Shown here: positions 9,472-18,177 of the stretch, one piece after another
Numbering within the stretch: the first letter of the stretch is position 1
How the letters are laid out: every line of letters starts with the position of its first letter
Assembly (NCBI GenBank): GCA_030278955.1
Contig: JAOANR010000001.1
Location: 42,310,890-42,374,889, forward strand
Direction of reading: 5' to 3'
DNA length: 64,000 nucleotides
Source of the DNA: Hygrophila difformis
Lineage: Eukaryota > Streptophyta > Magnoliopsida > Lamiales > Acanthaceae
Notes under the pieces: generated by a model
What the model saw: only the letters and a program-made list of their open reading frames with translations
Told to the model about the DNA's origin: nothing
Databases searched by the model: none
Made by a program: the position numbers and the translations under genes

Positions 9472-12400
9472 TTAATCCCATACTGATGGATAATATTTCT
9501 TCATATATCTTGCATTAACTGGATTTGACATCTGCTCACCATTTTCGTCCACCAAAACGTACGCTCCATTCGGTAATTTCGTATGAACAATAAATGGTCT
9601 CTCCCAATTGGGACTCCACTTACCTAATCGGCCATCCTTCTGCTTAGGTGGCCATATAACTTTCCAAACTAAGTCTCCAACTTCAAACCGCTTAAGACGA
9701 ATTCGCTTATTGTACCAATCGGCCACAATATCTTTATTTTTCTGCAAATTCTCAAAGGCTTGCACCCGATTGGAATTAATCTCCAATAACTCATCTTTCA
9801 TCGCACAATCATACTGTTCGGCCGACATTGAATCCGCCTGGCTTGTTCTCAAAGTCGGCACTGTTATTTCAGCTGGCAACACTGCATCCATTCCATAAGT
9901 CAGCCGAAATGGTGTAAACCCAGTAGCTGAAGTTTTAGCATTTCGATAAGCCCACAATGCTTCAGATAACTTCTCATGCCCTTCTCTTGGTTGATCTTCG
10001 ATCATTTTCTTTATAATTCCTATTAGCTGTTTGTTCGTGGCCTCTGCTTGTCCATTTCCTTGCAGGTAATATGGTGACGAATGCACAATTTTTATCCCGT
10101 ATTCGTCTGCAAAGGCCTTGACCTTTTCTCCCACAAATACAGTTCCTCTATCTGTTAGAATCGTCTGTGGGATCCCGAATCTATAAATCAACTGTCTCTT
10201 GATAAACTCAATCACCTCCTCCTGTGAAATACTGACATACGCCTGAGCTTCGGCCCATTTCGTGAAATAATCTGTTGCCACTAGCACGAACTCATGTCTT
10301 TTCGACGAAGAGGGATGAACTTTTCCTATGATGTCCATGGCCCATCCTCTGAATGGCCATGGTTTGATCATTATGTGTAATTCTTCGGCCGGTAACTTCT
10401 GAATCGGCCCATGTTTTTGACATTCGCTGCATCCTCTCGCATATTTTTCACAATCGGGACCCATATTCGGCCAATAATATCCCAGCCGAATAATACTCCA
10501 CTTCATCGATTTTCCTGCCCGATGTGCACCACATATTCCTTCATGAACCTCTCCCATTACCCTTCTGGCGTCTTCTTCTCCGACACATCTGAGCAATACT
10601 CCATCAATAGCACGCTTGAATAATAATCCTCTTATTATGACGTAGTCCATCGCTTTTCGTTTTTCGGCTGGATTAGCCTCCGAAGGATCTTCTAATGTTT
10701 GTGCTATCTTTTTCATCCATTCGGCCTTCTCTGTTTCGGCCAAATGTACTTCCACATTTCCTGCTATTGGCATCAACCGATATTTAGCTGCATGCTGAGC
10801 CAATTCATTGGCCACTTCGTTCTTTTCTCTCGGGATATATTCAATGTATACCTCATCGAACTCTTCCAACAAATTGACCGCTTCTTCGTACAATCTAATC
10901 AACTGAGAACTCTTAACCGAAAAATCACCTAATAATTGCTGAACAACTACTTGCGAGTCTCCTCTGATAATGATTGCTCTGACTCCTTCTTCTATCAACC
11001 GTTGTAATCCCGATATCAACGCTTTATATTCAGCTTGGTTATTCGTATATGACTCTGGCAGTTGCACGAAATATTTGTATACCTTGCCCTCCGGTGTTTG
11101 TAGGGTAAACCCTGCTCCAACTCCTGAAGCGGCTTTAGAACCATCAAATGTCATTACCCATGGTTGCAAGTATACAATTCCTATCTCATCAACTTCTTTC
11201 GGCCGATCTTGATGATCGATGTCATCGGTTATCGGGTGTATCACATGATCAGCCAGAAAATCGGCTACAATCTGTCCTTTCATAGCCCTCAAAGGTTGAT
11301 ATCTCAAATCGTATGCATTTAACTTCATTGCCCATTTGGCCATTCTTCGGCTACTGACCGGATCATTCATCATAATTTTAACTATGTCAACCGAAGCTAC
11401 CACTATCACTTGCCTCGGTTGGATATAATATTCTAATTTCTGGCATGCATGATAAAGACTTAAACATAGTTTATGAATCGGCGAGTACCTTACTTCGGCG
11501 TCCCTTAGGATTCGGCTAAGATAGTAAATCGCCCGATCCCTTCCTTCATCATCTTCTTGCGCCAGTAATGCTCCAATAGATTCTTCGGCCGCTGCTATAT
11601 ACAACTTCAATGGCCGTCCTAAGATCGGAGGAACCAACACAGGTGGATTCATCAAATCTTGTTTCAGCTGTTCGAAAGCTTTTTGTTGGTCGATTCCCCA
11701 TTTGAACTCCTCTTCCTTCTTCAACCTCAATAAATCGGTTAGTGGTTTCGACCTTCCAGCCGCATTTGCCAAGAATCGTCTCAGGAAACCGATCTTTCCA
11801 AGAAACTTCTGTAGACTCTTCTTATCATGTGGAGGTTTGGCTTCTTGGATAGCCCTGGTCTTGTTCTCATCAACTTCTATTCCTTTGTTATGTACCAGGA
11901 ACCCGAGAAAATTTCCTGCCTGTACTCCGAAAGCACACTTGGCTGGATTCATCTTGACTCCATGCAACCTCATCCTTATGAACACCTTCCGCAAATCGTT
12001 CAAGTGGCTTTCGATATCTTTGGATTTGACCATGACGTCGTCAATATAAACTTCAACACAATCCCCTATGAGGTCATGGAAAACATAGTTCATGGCTCTC
12101 TGGTATGTAGCTCCTGCATTCTTCAGTCCGAATGGCATCACCACCCATTCATATATCCCTATGGCACCAGGGCACCGAAATGCAGTCTTGTGAATGTCTT
12201 CTTCGGCCATAAAAATCTGATTGTATCCTGAATATCCATCCATGAAGGATAACATTCCCTGTTTTGCGGCCGAATCAATCAATAAGTCAAGAATAGGCAT
12301 CATATACTCATCTTTTGGAGTGGCTATATTAAGATTCCTGAAATCAATACAAACTCTCAACTTTCCATTCTTCTTTATTACAGGAACAATATTTGATAGC

Positions 12401-12846
12401 CATTCTACATATTTAGCTGGCCTAACAAACCCGGCCGCTAACAATTTCTCTATTTCTTCTTTTATTTTTGGGACTAATTCGGGCGCTGCCCTCCTGGCCG
12501 GCTGTTTATGCGGCCTGAACCCTTCTTTAATAGGCAGTCTGTGCTCTACAATCGACTGCTCCAATCCTGGCATCTCTGTATAGTCCCATGCGAAACAATC
12601 CTTGAATTCGACTAGAACCTCCTTGAATCGGCTTGTCATCTGCTGATCAAGATTTGCACTCAACGGGATCTCCCTGGGGTGCTCGTCTGTACCAACATTG
12701 ACCATTTTCAAGGGGTCTTGAGCTTTGAAATCCGGCGTTCGCTTTGGAATTGCGTCTATTAAATCGCTCCATCCTGCTTTGTCGTCTGAAACTCCGAGTT
12801 CGGCCGATTCGAACTCGATCGCTTGATTCGATTGTGCATCCATCAT
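9472..12846 (-). CDS. pol: Tat pol: reverse transcriptase, RNase H, archaeal-type RNase H, integrase
   Basis: An uninterrupted 1,124-codon ORF. RT core: EWLSNIVPVIKKNGKLRVCI, FRNLN, MPFGLKNAGATYQ and the active site YIDD (VYIDDVMVKS). The connection and first RNase H follow (KPLTDLL, YIAAAEESIGALLAQ), then a second RNase H (WVMTFDGSKA, NNQAEYKAL, IRGDSQVVVQQL, NEVANELA) of the archaeal type typical of Tat. The integrase has an HHCC finger (VHEGICGAHRAGK ... CSECQKHG) and a DDE core with D in WAMDI, D in LTDRGT and E in GQAEATNK. No key residue is missing. The start ATG overlaps the protease stop (ATGA at 12843-12846), so pol is one base out of frame with protease. It acts in the cytoplasmic particle (RT) and the nucleus (integration). 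Confidence 0.95.
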   Translation of the reverse strand: MMDAQSNQAIEFESAELGVSDDKAGWSDLIDAIPKRTPDFKAQDPLKMVNVGTDEHPREIPLSANLDQQMTSRFKEVLVEFKDCFAWDYTEMPGLEQSIVEHRLPIKEGFRPHKQPARRAAPELVPKIKEEIEKLLAAGFVRPAKYVEWLSNIVPVIKKNGKLRVCIDFRNLNIATPKDEYMMPILDLLIDSAAKQGMLSFMDGYSGYNQIFMAEEDIHKTAFRCPGAIGIYEWVVMPFGLKNAGATYQRAMNYVFHDLIGDCVEVYIDDVMVKSKDIESHLNDLRKVFIRMRLHGVKMNPAKCAFGVQAGNFLGFLVHNKGIEVDENKTRAIQEAKPPHDKKSLQKFLGKIGFLRRFLANAAGRSKPLTDLLRLKKEEEFKWGIDQQKAFEQLKQDLMNPPVLVPPILGRPLKLYIAAAEESIGALLAQEDDEGRDRAIYYLSRILRDAEVRYSPIHKLCLSLYHACQKLEYYIQPRQVIVVASVDIVKIMMNDPVSSRRMAKWAMKLNAYDLRYQPLRAMKGQIVADFLADHVIHPITDDIDHQDRPKEVDEIGIVYLQPWVMTFDGSKAASGVGAGFTLQTPEGKVYKYFVQLPESYTNNQAEYKALISGLQRLIEEGVRAIIIRGDSQVVVQQLLGDFSVKSSQLIRLYEEAVNLLEEFDEVYIEYIPREKNEVANELAQHAAKYRLMPIAGNVEVHLAETEKAEWMKKIAQTLEDPSEANPAEKRKAMDYVIIRGLLFKRAIDGVLLRCVGEEDARRVMGEVHEGICGAHRAGKSMKWSIIRLGYYWPNMGPDCEKYARGCSECQKHGPIQKLPAEELHIMIKPWPFRGWAMDIIGKVHPSSSKRHEFVLVATDYFTKWAEAQAYVSISQEEVIEFIKRQLIYRFGIPQTILTDRGTVFVGEKVKAFADEYGIKIVHSSPYYLQGNGQAEATNKQLIGIIKKMIEDQPREGHEKLSEALWAYRNAKTSATGFTPFRLTYGMDAVLPAEITVPTLRTSQADSMSAEQYDCAMKDELLEINSNRVQAFENLQKNKDIVADWYNKRIRLKRFEVGDLVWKVIWPPKQKDGRLGKWSPNWERPFIVHTKLPNGAYVLVDENGEQMSNPVNARYMKKYYPSVWD

Positions 12847-13412
12847 TTACTTTCTTCTTCGACTGGCCGTTCATCGGCCTGATATCTGATTTCAAACCCC
12901 AAATCTGTCCAATCACACTCGATCACCTGCGGGTACCGATCCCCTACCACTGCTAGGAATGGTTGTATGGGTTCTTCATATAACACCGCATCAATTCGAC
13001 CTGCTGAGCTGACTGGAAACGGAGGTTGATCCCCATCTACTTCTTCCACTGTGCCATCCTTTTTCCAGAACCATACTTTCTGGTGAAGCGTTGATGGCAA
13101 ACATAGGGATGTATGAATCCAGCATCGGCCTAGTAGGGCCGCATACGGGACTTCTGCATCTACCACGAAGAACATGGTCGGAATTGATATCGTTCCGACC
13201 GTTACGTCCACCAAAATACATCCTTCAGCCGCAGTCTGAGCTCCCACAAAACTCATTACCTTCATTCTCGTGGGGAGTAAATCTTCCCTCGAACGGCCTA
13301 TCTTTGTCAACGTAGATAAAGGCATGATATTAACAGTGGCTCCACCGTCGATAAACATTCTTCTAAGTGGTCTCCCATTGACCCAACCTTTAACGTATAA
13401 AGGCCTCACATG
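12843..13412 (-). CDS. pro: Tat aspartic protease
   Basis: Same frame as gag and the linker ORF, separated from the latter only by a TAG at 13413-13415. The protease-like core is YVKGWVNGRPLRRMFIDGGA followed by TVNIMPL; the retropepsin signature D-S/T-G appears here as DGGA. About 190 codons, ending in TGA at 12843-12845 where the pol ATG overlaps. It would cleave the polyprotein in the virus-like particle. No ATG begins the domain, so translation probably depends on reading through, or restarting after, the TAG. Confidence 0.85.
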   Translation of the reverse strand, partial: HVRPLYVKGWVNGRPLRRMFIDGGATVNIMPLSTLTKIGRSREDLLPTRMKVMSFVGAQTAAEGCILVDVTVGTISIPTMFFVVDAEVPYAALLGRCWIHTSLCLPSTLHQKVWFWKKDGTVEEVDGDQPPFPVSSAGRIDAVLYEEPIQPFLAVVGDRYPQVIECDWTDLGFEIRYQADERPVEEESK

Positions 13413-15062
13413 CTAGGACATTTTCTCAGTTGGAGGCAAAATCGTACCTGGTTGAGCTTCTGGGACAAATGCTTTATATCCTTCCTCAAATGATTTCTCT
13501 ATTTCGGCTTCCGGCCGAAATACCTCAAGTTTATCGAAACAGAAATCCACTATGGGTTCTTCATCGCCATAGTATTCTCCATCCTTCTGACAGAAAACCA
13601 CGGCTGGTTCAGAATCCGACCAGTACTCCTCCTTCTCTTCGGTGGTTACCGTTACCATATTCGCGCTAGATCCGAAGTCGAACTTAAACTGCCCGACAGG
13701 GAGTGAATCACTACTCGGAATGATAGTTGTCTTTGGTTTCCATTCCCTGGTTCGGACTGGTCTAGGCTTCCATTCTTCTTTCGATTTCGGCTGCTCACTT
13801 TCAATTTTCGGCTGTATTACTTTCGGCCGAAATTCACTTTTGTTCTTTAGCCGATCCTGTCCTTCTTTCGGCTTCCTCTCTTCTTTCAATTCGGACTTCA
13901 AACGAGCCGAAAATACTCTATTGAGTATTCTTCCTTCCGAGAACGAACAGTCATCAGGGAAGTCCTCTTCCATATGCATCATATCATACTCCTCCTGCTC
14001 AGAAACAGCAGCTGCTTTAAGCCGTTGCATTCTTCGTTTGAAAGTACGATATGATCCCTTTCCTTTCGGGACTTTTCTCTCCTCTGCCCTCCAGGCTGAA
14101 TGGTCAGACCGGCTTTGGTCGAAATGCCTTCTTTCTGGAGAGTTTTGGACCCATCGGCCTACCTGAGTATTTGCTGGTGGCCTTCTGAGCTTCTTTATTT
14201 CGGGACTAACAGCTTCATCAGGGACTGTGATCTGTATCACAGTCTTTCCATTCTGCTTGTCGGCTGTTAACTTCATCTCTGAGTCCCATCCGTTGGTTAT
14301 GATTTTCAACGTCGGCTTCTCGCTCTTATCTCCGATCTCGATCTCCTGATGTCTCTCCGATTGCTTGATCCATTCTTTCACCTCATAACTCCCCAATCGG
14401 TCAAAAACATCTGTAACTTTCTCTTTTCCCTTCGGAGATCCTAGTCTTTTCCATACTCCTGACTTCTGAGCCGATGGCCGATCCCCAAGCCGATCGTGCA
14501 CAGAACTCTTGCTAGATGATGTTTGATCCCCCAATCGGTCATGCACCGATCTATTCTGGTTGGGCTGCACCATCACCATGTTGGCAACTGGGAACGGATT
14601 CTTATCGATCGCCATAAGCCTATCTGGGAACTTCAACTTCCCATCATCGACATGTTTCTGAATCAGCTTCCTAAAATGCCCACAAATCGCCGTGGAATGA
14701 GTAGCTGATCCATGGAATCTGCACCATCCGGCTTCCAACTGATCCTTGGTAGGCTGTGGATGGTTTCCTTTAAACTCTAGCAATCCGTTCTTCTGGCAAT
14801 AATCAAATATTTCGTCCATTTGTGACAAGTCGAAAGAGTAAAACCTTTGAGATTCATCTCCTCCTTCTTTCTCCTTGCCTCTGGCTGGCCGAAGTGCTGG
14901 ACAAGTCATAGGCTTTTTTATGATTAATTCTGCCCTTGCAACTTCGGCTAATGCTGGAACGTCATCCGTGTTGTACTCTTCCTGAATTTCACATCTATCC
15001 AGAGATTCAGCAAATGAGGCAGCTGACTGGATAGGTTGTGATCTTCCACTTTGACTCCGACT
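13413..15062 (-). CDS. Tat gag-pro linker ORF (nucleocapsid-like region)
   Basis: Open from directly after the gag TAA (15063-15065) to a TAG at 13413, in the same frame as both gag and protease; the first ATG is at 14909. Seen: a Cys/His segment GWCRFHGSATHSTAICGHF often found between gag and protease in plant Ty3 polyproteins, then three copies of a (V/W)(H/K)(D/R)RLG phrase, then a long charged, Lys/Glu/Arg-rich stretch. No enzyme domain is visible. It likely belongs to one gag-pro polyprotein, with the two in-frame stops as controlled or disabling breaks. Confidence 0.75.
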   Translation of the reverse strand, partial: SRSQSGRSQPIQSAASFAESLDRCEIQEEYNTDDVPALAEVARAELIIKKPMTCPALRPARGKEKEGGDESQRFYSFDLSQMDEIFDYCQKNGLLEFKGNHPQPTKDQLEAGWCRFHGSATHSTAICGHFRKLIQKHVDDGKLKFPDRLMAIDKNPFPVANMVMVQPNQNRSVHDRLGDQTSSSKSSVHDRLGDRPSAQKSGVWKRLGSPKGKEKVTDVFDRLGSYEVKEWIKQSERHQEIEIGDKSEKPTLKIITNGWDSEMKLTADKQNGKTVIQITVPDEAVSPEIKKLRRPPANTQVGRWVQNSPERRHFDQSRSDHSAWRAEERKVPKGKGSYRTFKRRMQRLKAAAVSEQEEYDMMHMEEDFPDDCSFSEGRILNRVFSARLKSELKEERKPKEGQDRLKNKSEFRPKVIQPKIESEQPKSKEEWKPRPVRTREWKPKTTIIPSSDSLPVGQFKFDFGSSANMVTVTTEEKEEYWSDSEPAVVFCQKDGEYYGDEEPIVDFCFDKLEVFRPEAEIEKSFEEGYKAFVPEAQPGTILPPTEKMS

Positions 15063-16220
15063 TTATTTGAAAGCCGCCTGTTCTGCTAAATAAGTCTCCA
15101 TCCTTATAGCTTCAGCCGTTAATTCGGCTACCGTCCTTGGTCTTGTTACCATCAATCTATCCTTGATAGCAAACTTTAAATTCTGCTTTAAGATTTGAAT
15201 ATATTCATGCTCAGGTAGCATTGTCTTCATCTGAGCCTTCACTGCATAAAACCTTTCAATGAATTCAGTAACCGATTCGGACGCCTTCTGCTTGGTTGAC
15301 GTCAGATCAACTACCGAAACTTCAGGACTGGTATTATAGAATCGGTCGTGGAATAACCGCTCCATTTCGGCCCAAGTATTGACCGATCCCGCTGGCAAAT
15401 TAATATACCACTCGAATGTTGGGCCAGTCAATGACAAACTGAACAATATCAGCTTGTGAAAATCATTTTGCGCGATTCTGGTACATTGAGCCGTAAATCG
15501 GCCAATATGCTCGATTGTAGATCGGCCGACTTCTCCAGAAAAAGTGTTAAAATCTGGAACCTTCACCCCTCTAGGCAGTGGATACTGCTCCTCAATGTAA
15601 TCTGGATAAGGTTTCCGATACATCGGCCTATTCTCCTGGCCGATGAGATTCCCAAACTGTGTACGAATAATCTCAGCAATAAGCTCTCTGTCAACCAGTT
15701 GTGGTGGATTCTGCTGAAGTGGTGCGTATTGTTGTTGAACCACTGGAGCAGGCGGTTGAACAGCTGGTTGAGGCGGTTGATTCTGTTGTTGATCGTACCT
15801 CTGCTGTGGAGGAACAAAAGGTCGAGCTCCGTGCCCTCCCGGCGGCCTAAAGGCCTGCTGTTGAAAATTATGAGGATTTTGCATCGCAGGTGGTGGATTT
15901 TGCGCCACTGGAGCTTGCTGCGTTCCCATCGGATACATATTCCTCGCTATTTCAGCTCTGAACATTGCTGGCATCGCTGCCAGAATATTTCCTTCGATTT
16001 GGCGAACCGAATTGGTAACCGCCGCTTCCACCATAAACTGAACCTGATCTCGGAATCGCGGGGTTAAATCATCGTTTGAAAACTCCTGATTATGGAAGTG
16101 TGATGGTCCGGGGAAACCTGGGGGGAATTCTCCGGCTTCTGGTGCACGTTCTTCCTGAATCGGCGGCAAATCAGTCCTCGCCGCCGTGTTTGCTGCTGGA
16201 GTTGCTTGTTCGAACGCCAT
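15063..16220 (-). CDS. gag: Tat gag
   Basis: 385 codons from ATG 16220, only 24 nt after the 5' LTR. The ORF is open further upstream, but that part is the LTR/PBS. Seen: a Pro/Gln-rich middle (about residues 120-180), then a retrotransposon gag core (PDFNTFSGE, HIGRFTAQC, WAEMERLFHDRFYNT, SVTEFIERFYAVK) and a helical C terminus (ELTAEAIRMETYLAEQ). There is no zinc knuckle inside this ORF. It is followed in frame by TAA and an open linker. Confidence 0.9.
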   Translation of the reverse strand: MAFEQATPAANTAARTDLPPIQEERAPEAGEFPPGFPGPSHFHNQEFSNDDLTPRFRDQVQFMVEAAVTNSVRQIEGNILAAMPAMFRAEIARNMYPMGTQQAPVAQNPPPAMQNPHNFQQQAFRPPGGHGARPFVPPQQRYDQQQNQPPQPAVQPPAPVVQQQYAPLQQNPPQLVDRELIAEIIRTQFGNLIGQENRPMYRKPYPDYIEEQYPLPRGVKVPDFNTFSGEVGRSTIEHIGRFTAQCTRIAQNDFHKLILFSLSLTGPTFEWYINLPAGSVNTWAEMERLFHDRFYNTSPEVSVVDLTSTKQKASESVTEFIERFYAVKAQMKTMLPEHEYIQILKQNLKFAIKDRLMVTRPRTVAELTAEAIRMETYLAEQAAFK

Positions 16221-16225
16221 TTCGT

Positions 16226-16243
16226 GTCCCACTGGGCGTGCCA
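16226..16243 (-). other. Primer-binding site of the Tat element
   Basis: On the minus strand TGGCACGCCCAGTGGGAC lies one base after the CA end of the 5' LTR. Position and TGG start fit a tRNA 3'-end complement. I cannot assign the tRNA with certainty; Tat elements often use tRNA-Arg. Confidence 0.75.
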
Positions 16244-16244
16244 C

Positions 16245-16904
16245 TGTTTGGCTCGGGTGTAGCCAAGGACCTTTTTCTCCTCAAGGGAGGCTACCGGAAA
16301 AGGATCAAACCGATTACGGGTCCGGATTAACAATAATGCGCCCACAATTGACTGAATCTTCTTTGAATTGATCAAAAATAACAAGATACAACGGAGAATC
16401 TGCCTGTTGTTAAGAAACAACGGCGGAATTCACCAAAAACAAGGAACCAAACTACCAGCTGCTAAGGAGCAACGGTGGATTTGGAAATGGTAACCGCTAC
16501 AAACTAGGCTAGATTCTAAGGAAAGCTGTAAAGGAAAGCTGTAAAGAAAGCAGTAAAGATAACAAGGAATTAAATTTGATAAAAGGAATTTGGGGGTTGG
16601 ATTGATCTCCCTGATTTTGTGTGTGTCGACCCCTATTTATAGCCGGAGCTGGAGTAACCGCTCTCCGGCTAATCCTTCTGAGCCGAATTCTTTCTCTCTT
16701 CATTTCGGTTGTTTTGGTTTTGGCTGTTCCTTCCCATTTCGGCCGAAATCTCTATCAGTCTCGGTTCCCTCCCTTCGGTTTACTATGTACTTTCGGCCTT
16801 ACTAATCTTGAGCCCATCTTCTTTTTGGACTTCCTCTTTCTTCCGGCCCATGCCTTATGGCCCAATAGCTCTCTCGCGACCCATTATTTCACATGGCCCC
16901 AACA
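16245..16904 (-). repeat. 5' LTR of the Tat element
   Basis: 660 bp, TGTTTGG...CCAACA in plus orientation, with the site duplication ATAAC immediately right at 16905-16909. It is the partner of 4330-4989. Confidence 0.95.
16634..16641 (-). promoter_or_regulatory. TATA box in the Tat 5' LTR
   Basis: The minus-strand word TATAAATA inside GGCTATAAATAGGGGTC is about 390 bp upstream of the LTR/internal border, in the direction of gag-pol. It is a plausible core promoter; the start site is not determined. Confidence 0.65.
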
Positions 16905-18177
16905 ATAACGTATAGATCTACAACTCTTATGTTCAACGCCAAGCCTAGATCGGTCTAGATCTAAGGTAGAAATCACCAACAAGTTCGAATAAAGAATCTA
17001 TCATCGTTTCAAGATCTAAATCTAAAGCAGGCTCGTTTACGATCAGTTTCGGATATCAAAACACGATGAAAAATTATGAAATTTTTACAGGAGCTAGATC
17101 ATTGTCTTAGGAATGTTTTTCGTGTTTTAAGTTTTCTCGTTTGAACGTTTTAAGGGGTCCGAATAAATTCAACAAAAACACTGCGCCGGTGTAGACAGAT
17201 TTTAGATAGGGTTCTATTCGATCTATATGTTCGAATCTTTTAACAACCCAAAACCAAAGTAAGCGTTAACTTACAGATTTACGGATGTCTCGGCTTCGAT
17301 GATTCGGAGGCGTGGCTTCCACGTTCTTCGTTCTCCCTCCGAGATCCTTCGTTTTTCCTCAACGCGTCCGGATCGGGGTTTAGAATAGGAAAGAGGTTTA
17401 ATTAGGATTCGTTTTCGAATCTTGAATGGAAAAGAATGGACAAGAATGGTTCGAATCTTACCCCGATGATCGAAGACTCCTAATTTTCGTCCAAGTCAGT
17501 CCCTTGATTCGGTTTTGTGCCTCCGACGACTCCGGAATTAGGGTTTTGTGTGTAGAGAGATTTCGTAGGGTTTTGTAAAGATGTTCGGGGCTCCCAAGGG
17601 GGTTTATTTATAGACAACTATGACCTAGGGCGTCCAAGATCTGACCCTAAAAGTCTATAGTCGAAGATGTTCAACCGAAAGTCGAAAAATCCGCGTTCGG
17701 GCGAGAAAATCGCGGAACGGCCGCAACTGCCAAGTGGCGCGCTCTTGGCGCGGTAAACCCCTAAAGACCGCGCGGCGACCGCGCCGTCCTGGCCTGGACT
17801 TCGGTCTGGGCCGGGTCGTGCGATCCGTCGGGCGTTTCCTCCTCTCTTTCGGACTTCTATCCCTCTACGCTCCCGGATCCAGATTTCCGGGGTATCTTCG
17901 GGCTCCGATTTCCTATCTTAATTTTATTCGGATCTAACTTTATATTTGGACTTGAGTTATTGAGTCTATCGGTGTCGGGTCCCCGTGTAACCATTTATTC
18001 GATTAAATTGTCTTCGGCTTCCCGGTTTCTCGGAATTTTGTTTCCTTTTTAATTTAAATTCCATTTCTCATCTTCTATGATTCTTTATCCATTTATCATG
18101 TTTATTATATTTATTTATTTATTTTATTTATTTATTTTATTTATTTATTTTATGTTGCAAAATTCTCGGGTATTACA
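16905..18177 (-). repeat. 5' LTR of the gag-only element, proximal part
   Basis: Resumes the LTR interrupted at 4329; its first bases ATAAC are the second site duplication. It ends GGGTATTACA at 18177. A minus-strand TATAAATA is at 17605-17612. LINE 1 sequence follows directly. No gene. Confidence 0.88.

Larger units (their letters stand above)
4330..16904 (-). mobile_element. Ty3/gypsy retrotransposon, Tat lineage, complete
   Basis: A 12,575-bp element with 660-bp LTRs (TG...CA) and a perfect 5-bp site duplication ATAAC at 4325-4329 and 16905-16909. The LTRs differ at three positions (0.45%), so insertion was recent. Order on the minus strand: 5' LTR, PBS, gag, linker ORF, protease, RT, RNase H, a second archaeal-type RNase H, integrase, then a 4.5-kb 3' region. 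The dual RNase H and the long 3' region with an antisense gene are known features of the Tat lineage of plant Ty3 elements (Ogre, RIRE2, Retand, Grande). The host sequence at the insertion is the 5' LTR of the gag-only element. Confidence 0.95.
1..18177 (-). mobile_element. Gag-only (TR-GAG-like) LTR retrotransposon, interrupted by a Tat element
   Basis: A minus-strand LTR element whose left end lies beyond the window. Seen: a 3' LTR (ends at 616), a polypurine tract, one gag gene, a tRNA-iMet-type primer-binding site, and a 5' LTR running from 18177 to 2904 with another element inserted in it. Only about 290 bp separate the gag stop from the polypurine tract, so there is no room for protease, RT or integrase. 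The internal region is about 2.3 kb and the reconstructed LTR about 2.7 kb. This matches the class called terminal-repeat retrotransposons with a gag domain, which need a partner to move. The aligned LTR parts (1-616 and 17564-18177) differ by about nine substitutions and one 2-nt indel, so it is older than the element inside it. The site duplication cannot be checked because the left flank is outside the window. Confidence 0.88.

Noticed and set aside
9031..9486. 151-codon plus-strand ORF downstream of the antisense gene
   Set aside because: No recognised domain and it overlaps the pol stop; retained only as spacer.
15456..16067. 203-codon plus-strand ORF over gag
   Set aside because: Antisense shadow of the Pro/Gln-rich gag region; Arg/Leu/Ile-biased composition.
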